From NCBI GenBank assembly GCA_026874595.1, contig CM049313.1:19341508-19405507 (forward strand): DNA of 64,000 nt. Reading direction: 5' to 3'. Source of the DNA: Sipunculus nudus (Eukaryota; Annelida; Sipuncula; Golfingiida; Sipunculidae). The notes under the pieces were generated by a model. The model saw nothing but the letters and a program-made list of their open reading frames with translations. It searched no databases and was not told the DNA's origin. Below, piece by piece: positions 11,191 through 22,059 of this stretch; the stretch's first letter is position 1; every line of letters begins with the position of its first letter. The position numbers were made by a program, and so were the translations under genes.

Positions 11191-11504
11191 GCTAGAACCA
11201 TTCTCCAAAGGATATAACTATATTTAATCAAGATCAAATAGTATTCCAGAAATCAGATCAGATTTGTTTGGGTATTTTTCCAGTTATTAGCATAATTGTA
11301 AAATCAGTACCTTAAAATTTGCCAAAATTTGAGCAAGGCACATATTTTCTGCCTGAGCGGAATGAGTAACAAAGTGATTGGCTTTGTATGTCTATCTCTC
11401 AATGCATTTTTAGATATTTAATAAATTATGAATAAACTGTTTTTATTCCTGTAAGCAATGATGAATTACATTTTATATCCTGTATTTATATGCAGAGCTG
11501 TTGT

Positions 11505-11640
11505 AACTTCCACCATTATGATCATTGATATATTATTGATCTCATGTTCACAAACTGCCCCCATGCTTCAGTTTCAGCATTAGAAAACACATCGTCAGAT
11601 CTCAAAATATTATTTGCGTATTACCTCTTCCTCATAGACT
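11505..11640 (+). pseudogene. Fragment of a LINE-type endonuclease, copy 1
   Basis: The diverged duplicate of the fragment at 19234-19371. Here the frame is damaged (CATCGTCAGATC where the other copy reads CATGGTCAGATC, with loss of the conserved tryptophan codon). Recognised only by alignment to the second copy. Confidence 0.45.
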
Positions 11641-11815
11641 TTATATCCATTCATGACTATTTTAGACTTCAACTTTAAGGTCAACTTCAGCTTTGCATCC
11701 TGATCCGTGGGTTCCTTTTTCATAAAAGAACTATTGTAAGGCTGCCTACTTCCAAAGTCAAGAAATATATTTCCCCACTTTACATGGTAAGGGTTGAAGC
11801 TAGAGAGTTTTTAAA

Positions 11816-11817
<2 letters not shown>

Positions 11818-11892
<75 letters not shown>
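11818..11892. repeat. (TA)n microsatellite
   Basis: A 75-bp uninterrupted TA run, while the paralogous position near 19620-19635 has only a few TA units. Confidence 0.97.
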
Positions 11893-11894
<2 letters not shown>

Positions 11895-12890
11895 AGGTAT
11901 TACATTAGAATTTTGTCACTTTTATCTAAGTTATTGGTGTTAATGTGGATCAGTACCTCAAATGTTGCCCGACTTTGACCATGGCACATTTGTTTTCTTT
12001 TAAATACTGTAATAAAAGTTTCACAACTTGAACACATAAGGATTCAATCCTTTATAATCTGAAATTTGGAAGCAATTGGTCATAAACTGTATTTTTTAAA
12101 CAGGTTTTCAATCACTCTGCAAGTATTATTTACATCAAGCCAGCCCAGTACAGTGGTGTGCACAGTTAAAGCTACAGCCCTCGTCTCCCCAAGCTGTTAT
12201 GTAACTCAGGTAACACCTGGCCCCCTTTGCCTAGGTTTCCCAACTGCCATACCCCTCCCCCCCCCCCCGCCCCCAAGCCCACCTCCATTGACAGGATGCC
12301 TAAACAAGACGAATGTTATAATCTTCTATGTTTAATGCATTTTTTCAAGACTTTGCTACATGTTGTATTAGTTTTGTATTAAAAGTGGTTACAATATTTG
12401 AAGTGTACATTTAATTTGGTGAATACGTGGTAGACACGTGGTTGTAAAAACAGATAGAAGTTTTCAATACTTCAGGCTATAAGTAGATTAAAAATTAACA
12501 AGAGAAATTATGCCAATAGGAAATCATGATTATGATAAAGATGAAATAATAACTTTAGGCCTAATATGGACAAATGGTCCAATTACTTTTTAAGGTAAAA
12601 TGATTCACAAACTTCTATATCTCTGTGAACAGATTGTCTTTACATAACCAGAAAAAAATGAAAAAAAAATAATATTTGGCCTAAAAGAGATTTGACACCA
12701 CTTTGCAAAATCATCAAAAAAAAAGACTTAACACTCGTAAAAACTGAATTGATTTGACAGCTAAAATAAAAACTAGACGACCATAGGTCGAACGCTTGCC
12801 GGAATTCGGAAGTGAAACACAGACGGACAGACAGAACATGTTGTCGGTTTTCTATTAATGGAATGACTCTCAGGGACATTGCTGAGAATA

Positions 12891-14210
12891 TGTGGCCCGT
12901 AGAATGACATATGAGACAAAAGAACAGGCAAGCAGACAAAGCTGACAACAAAAGACGAACAGAGGGACATAGTGACTTTGTGAGACAAGATTGACACCAG
13001 ATGACATAAGCTAGTTATTGAGAAGATTCAAAGGAAGAAAATGAGTTATAATTTATGTAATTTAGATTTATAGTTTTGGAGGTATGGCGAATTAATGATA
13101 TACTTGGGAGGCTCGACTGTAGCGCCCTCTAGCAGACATATTCCGAAGACGACAAATGCGTTTTGTATTATTAGTGTATGACATGAGATGTCCCAGTTTT
13201 AAAAGGATTCCGTCAAAGCCGTGGCCTGTAGAATGCTATATGTAAGGCGTAAGAACCAGCAAGCAGGCGACTTTGAGGATAACGGTCAAACAGATGGACA
13301 CACTGACAAAGTGACAGAAGATTGAAACCAGATGCCTTAATCAGGTTATGGAGAAGATTCAAAGGAAGAAAATAAGCTATAGTTTATATAACAGAGGCTT
13401 TTGGTGTAGAGATATGGCCAATATAATGGTATGTGTGAGGGTCGTGTGCAGCGCCCACTAGTGGCCATATCCGGAAAATGAAAAATTCATTTCTAGATAT
13501 TAGTGTAAGACATAAGATGTAATAGTTTCAAAAAGATTCCGTCAAAACTATGGCCTATAGAATGCTACATGTGAGACGCAAGAGCCAACAATTAAGCAGG
13601 CGAATTTGAGGACAACTGACAAACAGACGAAAACACTGACAAAGTGACTCAAGATTGAGTCCAGATGACTAATCCAGGTTATGGAGAAGACTCAAAGGAA
13701 GAAAAAAGCTACAGTTTATGTAACTGAGGTTTATAGTTTTGGAGATATTGCCAAAGCATGATATGTTGGGAGAGGTTCGAGTTCAGCGCCCCCTAGCGGC
13801 CATATCCGGAAAATGAAAAATTGGTTTCGAGATATTAGTGTAAGACTTAAGATGTAATAGTTTCAAAAGGATTCTTTCAAAACTGTGGCCTGTAGAATGC
13901 TATATGTGAGACGCAAGAGCAAGAAGGCGAATTTGAGGACAACTGACAAACAGACAGACACACTGACAAAGTGTCACAAAATTGTGACCAGATGACTACA
14001 CTAGGTTATGGAGAAGACTCAGAGGAGGAAAATAAGCTATAGTTTATGTAATTGAGGCTTATAATTTTAGAGATATGGCCAAAATATGATCTGTTCGGGA
14101 GGTTCGCATCCAGCGCCCCCTAGCGGCCCTATTCAAAAAATGAAAAAACAATTTTGAGATACTAGTGTAGGACTTATAATATGTCAGTTTCAAAAAGATT
14201 CCTGCAATAA
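12891..14210. repeat. Four ~330-bp tandem units
   Basis: Units begin with GTGGCC(C/T)GTAGAATG-like sequence at 12891, 13220, 13549 and 13884 and stop at 14211 (spacings 329, 329, 335, 327). Each includes AGGAAGAAAA, an ATGGCC(A) segment, GCGCCC-TAG-GGCCATAT and CCGTCAAA. Unit 1 is the most diverged. No coding frame is shared among units. Confidence 0.88.
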
Positions 14211-14685
14211 TGTGGCCTTTGGTGCAAGATGAATTAAATCTCGAAATATCTCTATTCACGAGATATTTTACGAGATACTGCAAGACTTGTAATAAAATCT
14301 TGTAGTACTAGTTGATTGCTTCCTGATGCAAAAAACTAGATCACTCTAGCTTTAAAACTGACAAAGTTACAAAAATAAGACCCCTTATTTTCGAATATCA
14401 TGACTTTTCCCCAAAAATTTGTTACCATGGTTACTTCAAATTTGAGTCAGCTACACATCAGATGACAGGCCAGGTGATGACGAAAAAAATGAGCTATTGC
14501 AGAAGTGGATAAGCCTATTTATGGCGAAGTTATAGTGCAAAAACCGTTAACCATACCTGTCGTGACCTTGACCTTTGACCTTTGACCTATTTTAACCAAA
14601 AACAATAGGGCACCTAGACATTATGTTTTTCATCATCCCTGCAAGTTTCAAGGTGATTGTGGCAAAATTGTGGCCAGGAGAGTGC

Positions 14686-14730
14686 AGACAAACAAACAAA
14701 CAAACAAACAAACAAACAGACAAACAGACA
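14686..14730. repeat. (CAAA)n / (CAGA)n microsatellite
   Basis: ACAAACAAAC repeats with a few CAGA units, near the right end of the element at 12773-14784. Confidence 0.93.
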
Positions 14731-14796
14731 TACGCAACTGAGTAATATGCTTGCCGAAATCTTTGATTCCGGCAAGCAAAAAACGCTAAGTGCTCC

Positions 14797-15060
14797 CTGA
14801 GCCACCTGTAAAATTTTTAAAGGAAATAGAAAGCAGTTTTACAGATTCATATGGAACAACAATATGGACAAAATAAAGAAAAAGATCACTCTTGTAGCAT
14901 CCAAAAGTGATGGTGGTCTATACATGGTTGATGTCTGTTCAAAATTGAAAGCAAATAAGATTACTACGATTAATTGATTTCTTAAATCGAATTTGGGAAT
15001 AGGATGGAGACAGTTGGTCAATTACAATTTTAATAGTTTAACAGAATAAATTATTTATAC
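14797..15060 (+). pseudogene. L1/Tx1-type LINE ORF2 fragment (part a)
   Basis: Translation shows a post-RT segment of L1/Tx1 ORF2: FYRFIWNNNMDKIKKK, then a GGLYMVD stretch and GIGWRQLVNYNFN. This parallels KFIWSYKPDKIKR...KGGLKMI in the LINE at 34906-40384. Stops interrupt it. It ends abruptly near 15060, where a copy of block X begins. The intact order is seen at 55270-55750. Confidence 0.7.
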
Positions 15061-15089
15061 CATTATATATATATAAATGTTAACGTAAT

Positions 15090-15785
15090 ATTTTTTTTTC
15101 ATGTCAATGTTCTATTGATTTTCATGTGTATGCTTGTTATATCCATGATAGAGGTATACGTGTATACTCTACAATGAAAATATAGATGAATTGTAACCCA
15201 TTAAAACTACGGGCTGTGTATGTCCTCTATTTAATGCAGCAAAAATGGCTCTTAAATTATACCTTTCCGTATAATATACGTCAAGGCAAGAGAACTCGGA
15301 TAGAACCCTGTTCACCCCGCTGTTCTAAACATATGACCATCCAACAGTATGCATAGAAACATAACAAAGTTAGATCCTCCGTATCTGGTGAGGGTAAAAT
15401 ATCTTTATCTCCTTGTTTTTTTCCAAATAAATATCAAATTTTACTCTTGTAGGCTTTTTGAGTATTCTGCTACGTTAAATGGATCTATCTCTTACTTACT
15501 TTAATGAATAATACGGAGTAACATGTGAATAATATATATAAGCAAATCAGATACGTTCCATGTTTCCATGTTTTATGTAGTTTAACTACCCCTTTCTTAA
15601 TGTCATGAGGAAACTTCAATGGTACAAAACATCCCTCATAATACATGCTACCGTTCATGCTTCATTAAAACATTTACATAACAGGGAGAAAAGTCGTACC
15701 CATGGAAGGGTGTATAAGATTGGCTTATTTTGTTCACCGCAAACTCATAAAAGATTTTTTTTATCATTTAATATCAATTTTTTTT
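15090..15785. repeat. Duplicated block X, copy 1a, with most of block Y missing
   Basis: Matches 16950-17365 plus 17880-18033, and 56810-57465 (shared ATTTTCATGTGTATGCT, GGCTCTTAAATTATACC, TACTCTTG(T/C)AGGC, GAATAATACGGAGTAA). At about 15718 it jumps from GGAAGGGTGTATAA to the far end of block Y (TTTTGTTCACCGCAA), skipping the part that holds the microexon in the other two copies. Confidence 0.75.
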
Positions 15786-15789
15786 AGGT

Positions 15790-16720
15790 TTTCGGTAAAA
15801 CTATTGAGTCAGGAATATTTTATTATGACTATTTCTCACAATCTCTGTGGATAAAAACCCATCTGAAAATAAATGATGAATTAATATTCAATAAAAAATT
15901 GTATGAAGCTGATATTAAAAACCTCCATAATTTGATACAGAAATTAAAATTGATATACATTCTACACTATAGTAAATTTAAACAGATTTATGGCATTGAG
16001 GTAAAGGTAATCACATAATAGTATTATACATGTGATTCCCCACATTATGAAACAAGAAAAAAGAATCTGCCCAAATGACTTTGCCACAGCATATAAAATC
16101 GATAACATTATTCACATGTCAAAGCCTGTAAAAGGTGCATATACTGAAATTGTTGAAAAAATATGTACAGCCAGAAAAAAAGTATTTCAAGGTGGCATCA
16201 AGATATTGCAACCTGTAATACAGATAGAATAACGGTAGAGGGATTTGAAAATATATTCAATAATTATATAAAAAACTGAGATTTTCTCAATTAAAGATTT
16301 TGCACAGAATTATTACAGTAAATCCATTACATGCAAAGCCTAGAAAATGAGAATTGTACCTTTTGCAAAAGAGATAAAGAAACCATATTACATATTTTCT
16401 ATGGTTACAGCTTCGTAAAACAGTTAAGGTATGAAGTGTCTAGATGGTTGGCGAATTTTGATATACCAAGAATCTCCTCACATACAGTAATACTTCTATA
16501 ATGCAGCACAGATGAGTTACTAGACAAAATAATACTACTAGAAAAGTATTATATATAAATGTTAAAGTGTAAACAACATGTATTATATTTAAGAAGTGTC
16601 ACCAAGATTGTTAAAATATGCATTATGTTGAAAAACAGGTGGCTTTATAGGAAAATTAACAAAACGTGAAACAGTCTGGTTAAGATTAATTAATATAATG
16701 TCTGCAGGTAGCTAATATTC
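15790..16720 (+). pseudogene. L1/Tx1-type LINE ORF2 C-terminal fragment (part b)
   Basis: Translation gives SQSLWIKTHLKINDELIFNK near 15835-15895 and, around 16340-16500, a cysteine/histidine box ENCTFCKRDKETILHIFY followed by VSRWLANFDIPRISSH, the conserved C-terminal part of L1/Tx1 ORF2. Many stops and frameshifts. The same segment in the other copy (55640-56520) follows directly on part a, so here the LINE has been split by rearrangement. Confidence 0.75.
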
Positions 16721-17399
16721 ATTTTATATTCCTGGATGTTTCCATATAACTCACCAACTTGGTCATCCTCTGTTTATATGGATACTTCCTCTACATGTTA
16801 TACATCATATACATAACTTAATGAATCGAAATCTACTTATATTTGGACTTAATTCCAATCATTGTTGTCTATATTAGAAGACAAATATCTTTTAAAACGG
16901 AATTAATGGTAATGAATCAAAATGTATATATATGCTTACGTTGTAATATATTTTTATCATGTGAATGTTCTATTGATATTCATGTGTATGTTTGTTGTAT
17001 CCATGATATAGCTATACGTGTATACTCTGCATTAAAAAAGAATAGATTAATTGCAGCCCACGTCACTGCGGGCTGTGCTGTCTTCTATCCAGCAAAAATG
17101 GCTCTTAAATTATACCTTTCCGTATAATATACGTCCATGTACAAGAACTTGGATGGAACCCTGTTCACCCCGCTCTGCTTATCATTTGACAATCCAAAGC
17201 ATTGAAACATAACAAACTTAGATCCCCCGGTCCTGTTGACGGTAAAATATTCTTATCTCCTTGTTTTCAAATATATGTCAAATTGTACTCTTGCAGGCTT
17301 GTTGAATGTCTGTTAAGTTAAATGGAGCAATCGCTTACTTACACTCATGAATAATACGGAGTAACTAAATATATATATATATTTATATACACAATGGTT

Positions 17400-17816
17400 T
17401 TTTTCTAGGCTGTTTGCACCGCACTGATGGCAAAGTGCTCGATATTATAACCAGAGCGTATAAATATGTAATTTGTGTAAGGAATCAAACGATTAGTTTC
17501 GTACCATTGTACGGCACTCATCAGAACGATATTACTGGAGGGATTGTACTTTGAACATCTTGTTGTTCACTGAAGCGTGTTTGTGCTTTATACCTGTACA
17601 CCGGGCCAAATCTAGATTACTCTATGTGTTGAGTTTACGTAAGAGGAATTTGTTAGCGTGTCTACAACTTGTTACAAGTTCATTGCATTGGTTTAGCGTG
17701 GCCAGGTTTTGTTTACATAACATGAAATATTTCTCCCAAAGACAGAGGTTACATCTGTAAGTTCCCCAGAAACTAATTAGTCAACACGATGCTTACAATC
17801 TTTTGATTCCTTACAC

Positions 17817-17820
<4 letters not shown>
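17400..17820. repeat. Insert with inverted edges, related to the 59585-59775 Penelope-type region
   Basis: Bases 17404-17575 match 59585-59775 (CTAGGCTGTTTGCA, TGGCAAAGTGCTCG, TGTACGGCACTC, TTGTTGTTCAC). The segment GTGTAAGGAATCAAACGATT near 17480 recurs inverted at about 17782-17815. A copied piece of a repeated element folded back on itself, ending next to (TA)n. Confidence 0.55.

Positions 17821-17878
<58 letters not shown>
17819..17878. repeat. (TA)n microsatellite
   Basis: A TA run broken by one TG, at the junction of the 17.4-17.8 kb insert with block X. Confidence 0.95.
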
Positions 17879-18108
17879 AGATACGTTCCATGTTTGATGT
17901 AGTTTAACTACCCCTTTCTGAATGTCAAGTGAAAACTTTATTTGTACATAAAAAACCCTCACAATACATGTTACCGTTCATGCCTCATTGCAACACTTAT
18001 ATAACCAGGAAGAAAAGTCGTACCCATAGGAGGGTGTATAATGCAGTCACTTTAATGTAGTTTTCTAAGTGGATATTTGATGTAGCTTTCTTTTCGTTTG
18101 TTTTTTAG

Positions 18109-18123
18109 TGGAAGCAGTTCAAG
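18109..18123 (+). CDS. 15-nt microexon, duplicate copy
   Basis: TTTGTTTTTTAG | TGGAAGCAGTTCAAG | GTGAGT: acceptor, 15-nt exon and donor all match the microexon at 57542-57556, with two substitutions (coding VEAVQ instead of VEAIP when joined in phase 1). Both splice signals are intact. The following exon (equivalent of 58921-59222) is not found downstream, where block A copy 2 begins at 18655. It is either a relic or an exon of a partly lost paralogue. Confidence 0.6.
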
Positions 18124-18654
18124 GTGAGTTTATTTTTCCCCATTCATCATTTCTATAATGGAGGTGATTACAGTTTATGATAATATACATCTAGTCTCTG
18201 ATATTATATACCTAGTTTATTAAAATATACACGTGGTATATTATAATATATACCTAGTTCATGGTAATATACACCTATTTTACCATTGTTTACCGTATAG
18301 CCGCCTCTATTCTGACATCAGGCATGGGGTTTTTTGTACCCATAGTCATGATTACAAACCGAGGAACACCTGTGTAATGTTAAAGTTATCTTCATGAATC
18401 TGTGAGTCTTCGAAAAAACTGGTGTTCTCTAGGTCTCAAGATGCAGGCTATTACCATTCTTTGTTTACAATGGCATTATTATTTGTAAACGTCCAGGCAA
18501 ATATCTGTACACGGGTTAATCCCGTAAAGGACACGCTTTCGGTGCTTTCACATATACATTTGGCTAATTTTGTTCACCGCAAGCTCTTAAAGGGTGTTTT
18601 CATTCAATATTAATTTTACTTTAATGCATGTGTTTATTTCTTGGTTAATTGTTG

Positions 18655-20170
18655 AAGCTAGAAACCCTTTTCCCAAGGATATAACTATATTTAATCAAGA
18701 TCCAATTGTAAACCAGATATCAGATCAGATTTAATGTATTTTTTTCAGTTATTAGTATATTTGTAAAATCAGTACCTTAAAATTTGCCCAAATTTGAGCA
18801 TGGCACATTTACAGCATGTTTAAATAAGGATCTATTCTTCTTAAATCTAAAATTTGAAAATAAAAGCTAAAAAAAAATTGGCTAAAAACTGATTTTTTAT
18901 TCGGAGGCTCTATTATATTCACGTTCATTGTCAATCTCCAGGCAGCTAACTTATGTTCACTACAGCCCTGCCTGGGTAATCTTATTAGCAATTCATCACT
19001 GGTTGAGTACCCCTCATGTCACAGGTGTACAGTAATTCTCATACCACCTATCCCCCATTTTTAGAATCTCACGCAAAGATTTGTTAATTATATTTCTTCC
19101 TGAACGGAATGGGAAATAAAGTGATCGGCATTGTTTGTCCTCTCTGTCCATTTTTGAATATTAAATAAATATGAATAAACTGTTTTTTCCTGTAAGCACT
19201 GTTGAATTAAATTTTATAACCTATATGTATATGCAGAGGTGTTGTAACTCCCACCATTATGATCATCGAAGTAGTATTGATCTTATGTTCACAAACTGCT
19301 CACAGGCTTCAGTGTCAGCATTAGAAAACACATGGTCAGATCACAAAATAATACTTGCAACAATTTCTCACTCATCAATACAAACCAATCACATCAACCA
19401 AACATGGCCCATATTACCTCTTGCTCTCAGACTTAATCTCCATTTATTATCATTTTAGAATGATAACTTCAAGGTCAACTTCAGCTGGGCACCGTGACCC
19501 GTGGGTCCCTTATTCATAAAAGAACTATTGTTAGACTTCAGGACTGCCTACTTCCGAAGTCAGGAAATATATTTACCCACTTTACATAATAAGGGTTGAA
19601 GGTAGAGAGTTTTTAAGCGTATAACTATATATATTTTAGATTTAAATTTTACCAGATATTACATCAGAATTGTTTCAGTTTTTTAAGTTATTAGTATAAA
19701 TTTGAATCAGTACCTTAAATTTTACCCAACTTTTACCATGGCACAATTGTTTTCTTGTGATTACTGTTTTTAAATTTTCACAGCTTGAACACATAAGGAT
19801 TAAATCTTTTATTATCTGAAAAATGAAAAGCAATTGGTCAAAAACTGTAGCTTTTATACAGGTTTTCAATCACTTTGTCAAGTATTGCTTACATCAAGCC
19901 AGCTTAGTACAGTGGTGTAGTTAATATACAGCCCTAGTCTCCCGAAGCTATAATGTAACTTAGTTCACACCTGGGCAGCTGGCTCCCTATAGGTTTCCCC
20001 ACTGCCATATCCTCCCCCCCCCCCCCAGCCCATCTCCTTGGACAGGATACTTAAACAAGATGAATGTTATTATTTTTAAATGTTTAATTAATTTTTCTAG
20101 ACTTTGCTACATGTTGGACTGGTTCTGTATTAGAAGTGGTTACATTTATTGAAGTACACAATTAATTTGG
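18655..20170. repeat. Segmental duplication block A, copy 2
   Basis: Co-linear with 11191-12420 (see that entry). Includes the better-preserved endonuclease fragment and a C-run near 20014. Confidence 0.8.
19234..19371 (+). pseudogene. Fragment of a LINE-type (APE) endonuclease
   Basis: An open segment reads HHYDHRSSIDLMFTNCS and, after about 12 residues, ENTWSDHKIILATI. S-x-IDL-x-FTN followed by SDHK matches the C-terminal end of apurinic-type endonuclease domains of non-LTR retrotransposons, where the SDH histidine is catalytic. No reverse transcriptase is attached, and stops occur on both sides. Clade not assignable. Confidence 0.55.
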
Positions 20171-21229
20171 TGTATGGTTAAGTGTAGACCAGCTTTAATT
20201 CTCTGTTTTAAATTGTGCCCCACTTGCACAGTTGCACATTTGTGCTGCCTATAAGCACTGTTCATTTAATATCATAGGATGCTCATACATGGATGTAAGT
20301 CTTTATGGTCTTAAAATTGAAAGCAACTGATCAAAAATGTAGCTTCTATCGAAGTTTTTAGAAGACCATGTCATACAAAAGTGCTCTTTACATCAGGCAT
20401 AGCCTATGCCATAGGTGATGTGGCCACCTTTGGCATAGGTGGCCACACCTTTGCAACTTATGTAACAAATGACAGGTCAAATAAACAAGATGATAATTTC
20501 AAGTTTATAATTACTTTTTGGGCTATGGATGAATCCAATATGGCTGCCAATATGGCCCTCATGTCGTTGATTCGTTTATAAATAACCAAGGAAATAGATC
20601 TGGGGAATTGCTTTTGGGGTCTTTCTTATATTTTCAGGGTCAATGAATCTCTTGAAATCATTTGCAGTTCGATACCGTATATGATGATATTCATGTAAGA
20701 TCCCTAGATCTCAAGCTACATTGACAAATATGTCGTTTATAGATTCAAGTATTTATTTTAACCAACATTTATAGACAGATAATACATATATCTTTGCATG
20801 CTAGTTTCATTTCCAATAGATACCATATCCATCCGACTTTCTCAGGTTTATTGTGTGTAAATTACATTGTTTGGTTTTTAATGGCTGCGTTTCACTTGCT
20901 TGACATTTGTAGAATATGCCTGCTAAAGGAGCATACGCATGTTGCGCACTTTATTCAGTTTTATTTCGTTGCCATGCTATCTGGCGGAGGCTGGTAATGT
21001 TTTATTGGCACAATACTTCCCTTTATTTGAAATCGATATTCTAGGGGATATAGAGTTAGAGTCCCCAAACAAAGAACCTGTGTGTGTCATATAGGATGCT
21101 CTAAAATATGACCCTTGGTAGCATTGGTTGTTGGTGGCAGAAAATGAATAGTACTTCCTGTTCGTTGGTTGAACATTGATCCATAGTTTCTATGCCATGG
21201 TTTTCACTGTTTAGTACCTGGACTAGGTA
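20171..21229. other. Non-coding stretch
   Basis: No gene supported. It contains a small palindrome, GGCATAGCCTATGCC, near 20396, and further AT-rich sequence. The open frames have no motifs. Confidence 0.45.
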
Positions 21230-21785
21230 TTCTTCCGTATTACATATATAAGGATATTTGAGTTGCTTTGGTGGCTGTTGGATTGGTGCCAACTTTCCTA
21301 GTAATGTCAAATCCAGTCAGCACATGAACGGCTTGACGAACATAACACATTGGCTGGCCGATTTTTTTCTGCTAAAACATGGATTCTAATGTTGTCTCCA
21401 ATTCCCCTTCTGAGCCACAGTTCATTAAGTCTAATTGATACTAACAGATGCGAAATGCATAATACAAGTACAAACACATCTGTGTCACCAGAGATAAAAA
21501 CGATCCGCATCAGGCCATTTCGTACCCGAAGGAGGGAAAAAGGAATGATTCGGATACACGCTTTCTCATTATCAGATACTAATCCAAGATGATGTGCGAG
21601 TTCGCCTTTTACAGACTGTGTCTCGGGGAAAATATGATCTCTAACCTGCACTATTCCACTTAAGACAATGTGTACACTCAGTCCTTTCTGAGTACAGTTT
21701 TCCACTAGAATCCTTCTGAGGAACGCTTCAAGATAAATTTTATTATTAGATGATGAGAGAAACTGCCCAGATGAATCAGTAGTTT
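21230..21785 (-). pseudogene. Degraded member of a multicopy invertebrate protein family (DTDVFVL / VHVLTGFD type)
   Basis: The - strand shows QFLSSSNNKIYLEAFL, then a longest open frame of 132 codons (21705-21307) with a segment like the family's 'NEEADTRII', then ISGDTDVFVLVL, NELWLRRGIGDN and HVLAEKN. After a frameshift near 21330 it reads AVHVLTGFDITRKVGT. This arrangement resembles uncharacterised proteins present in many copies in cnidarian and mollusc genomes, often next to transposons; the DTDV-L pattern recalls PIN/XPG-like nuclease folds. The family match is from memory of motifs. Frameshifts and missing ends mark it as a pseudogene. Confidence 0.45.
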
Positions 21786-22059
21786 AGTGTCCCAAGACAT
21801 GTTGCTACAAGAATAGGAATTATCAATGTGCGCCTTTGTTTTTTTTTCACATATATCTTAATATAAGAGCCAAAAATTAAATCTACAGGTTGTGCAGTTG
21901 TACAGACAAACCAGCACCATGCCTAGGAACCGTTCAAATAGTTCTCAAAAGGTAGTGATAGAACAACATAGCCTCTTGGCATATGCGTCCGTTCCACTGG
22001 CAGAGCAAGATAATTATGCTTGAGATTCGTCTTCGGCTCTTTCATCATATCTTATTTTT

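Larger units (their letters stand above)
11191..12420. repeat. Segmental duplication block A, copy 1 (matches 18655-20170)
   Basis: Co-linear with 18655-20170: shared stretches include GGATATAACTATATTTAATC, the segment around the endonuclease fragment, GTACAGTGGTGTG and the C-run followed by GACAGGAT. The copies have diverged by substitutions and small indels. Copy 1 has a 75-bp (TA)n tract at 11818 that is nearly absent from copy 2. Copy 2 has about 270 extra bases at 18810-19085. Confidence 0.8.
12773..14784. mobile_element. Non-autonomous transposon carrying a 330-bp tandem array and (CAAA)n tract
   Basis: A block of about 2 kb interrupts sequence that is continuous at 55210-55270: the flank up to GTAAAAACTGAATTGAT and the flank resuming at GTGCTCCCTGAGCC are adjacent there. 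Inside its edges are 12-bp inverted repeats, GCTTGCCGGAAT at 12794 and ATTCCGGCAAGC at 14766. The internal order is a short left region, about four 330-bp tandem units, a unique right region with TTGACCTTGACC, a (CAAA)n microsatellite, and a short tail. Central tandem repeats followed by a microsatellite near one end resemble the 'pearl'/Helentron-derived elements of bivalves. That class assignment is inference; no transposase or helicase is encoded. Confidence 0.65.
16840..18620. repeat. Duplicated blocks X and Y, copy 1b
   Basis: Co-linear with 56710-58740. Contains, in order: block X, an insertion at about 17400-17880 with a (TA)n run, the end of X (GATACGTTCCATGTTTGATG), block Y with the microexon, and the TTGTTTACAATGGCATTATT segment. 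It lacks the insertion found at 57719-58310 in the other copy, so it preserves the empty site near 18273. Confidence 0.8.

Noticed and set aside
20381-20581. 66-codon + frame with GGCATAGCCTATGCC palindrome
   Set aside because: Short, no motif; the palindrome is only 15 bp and isolated.
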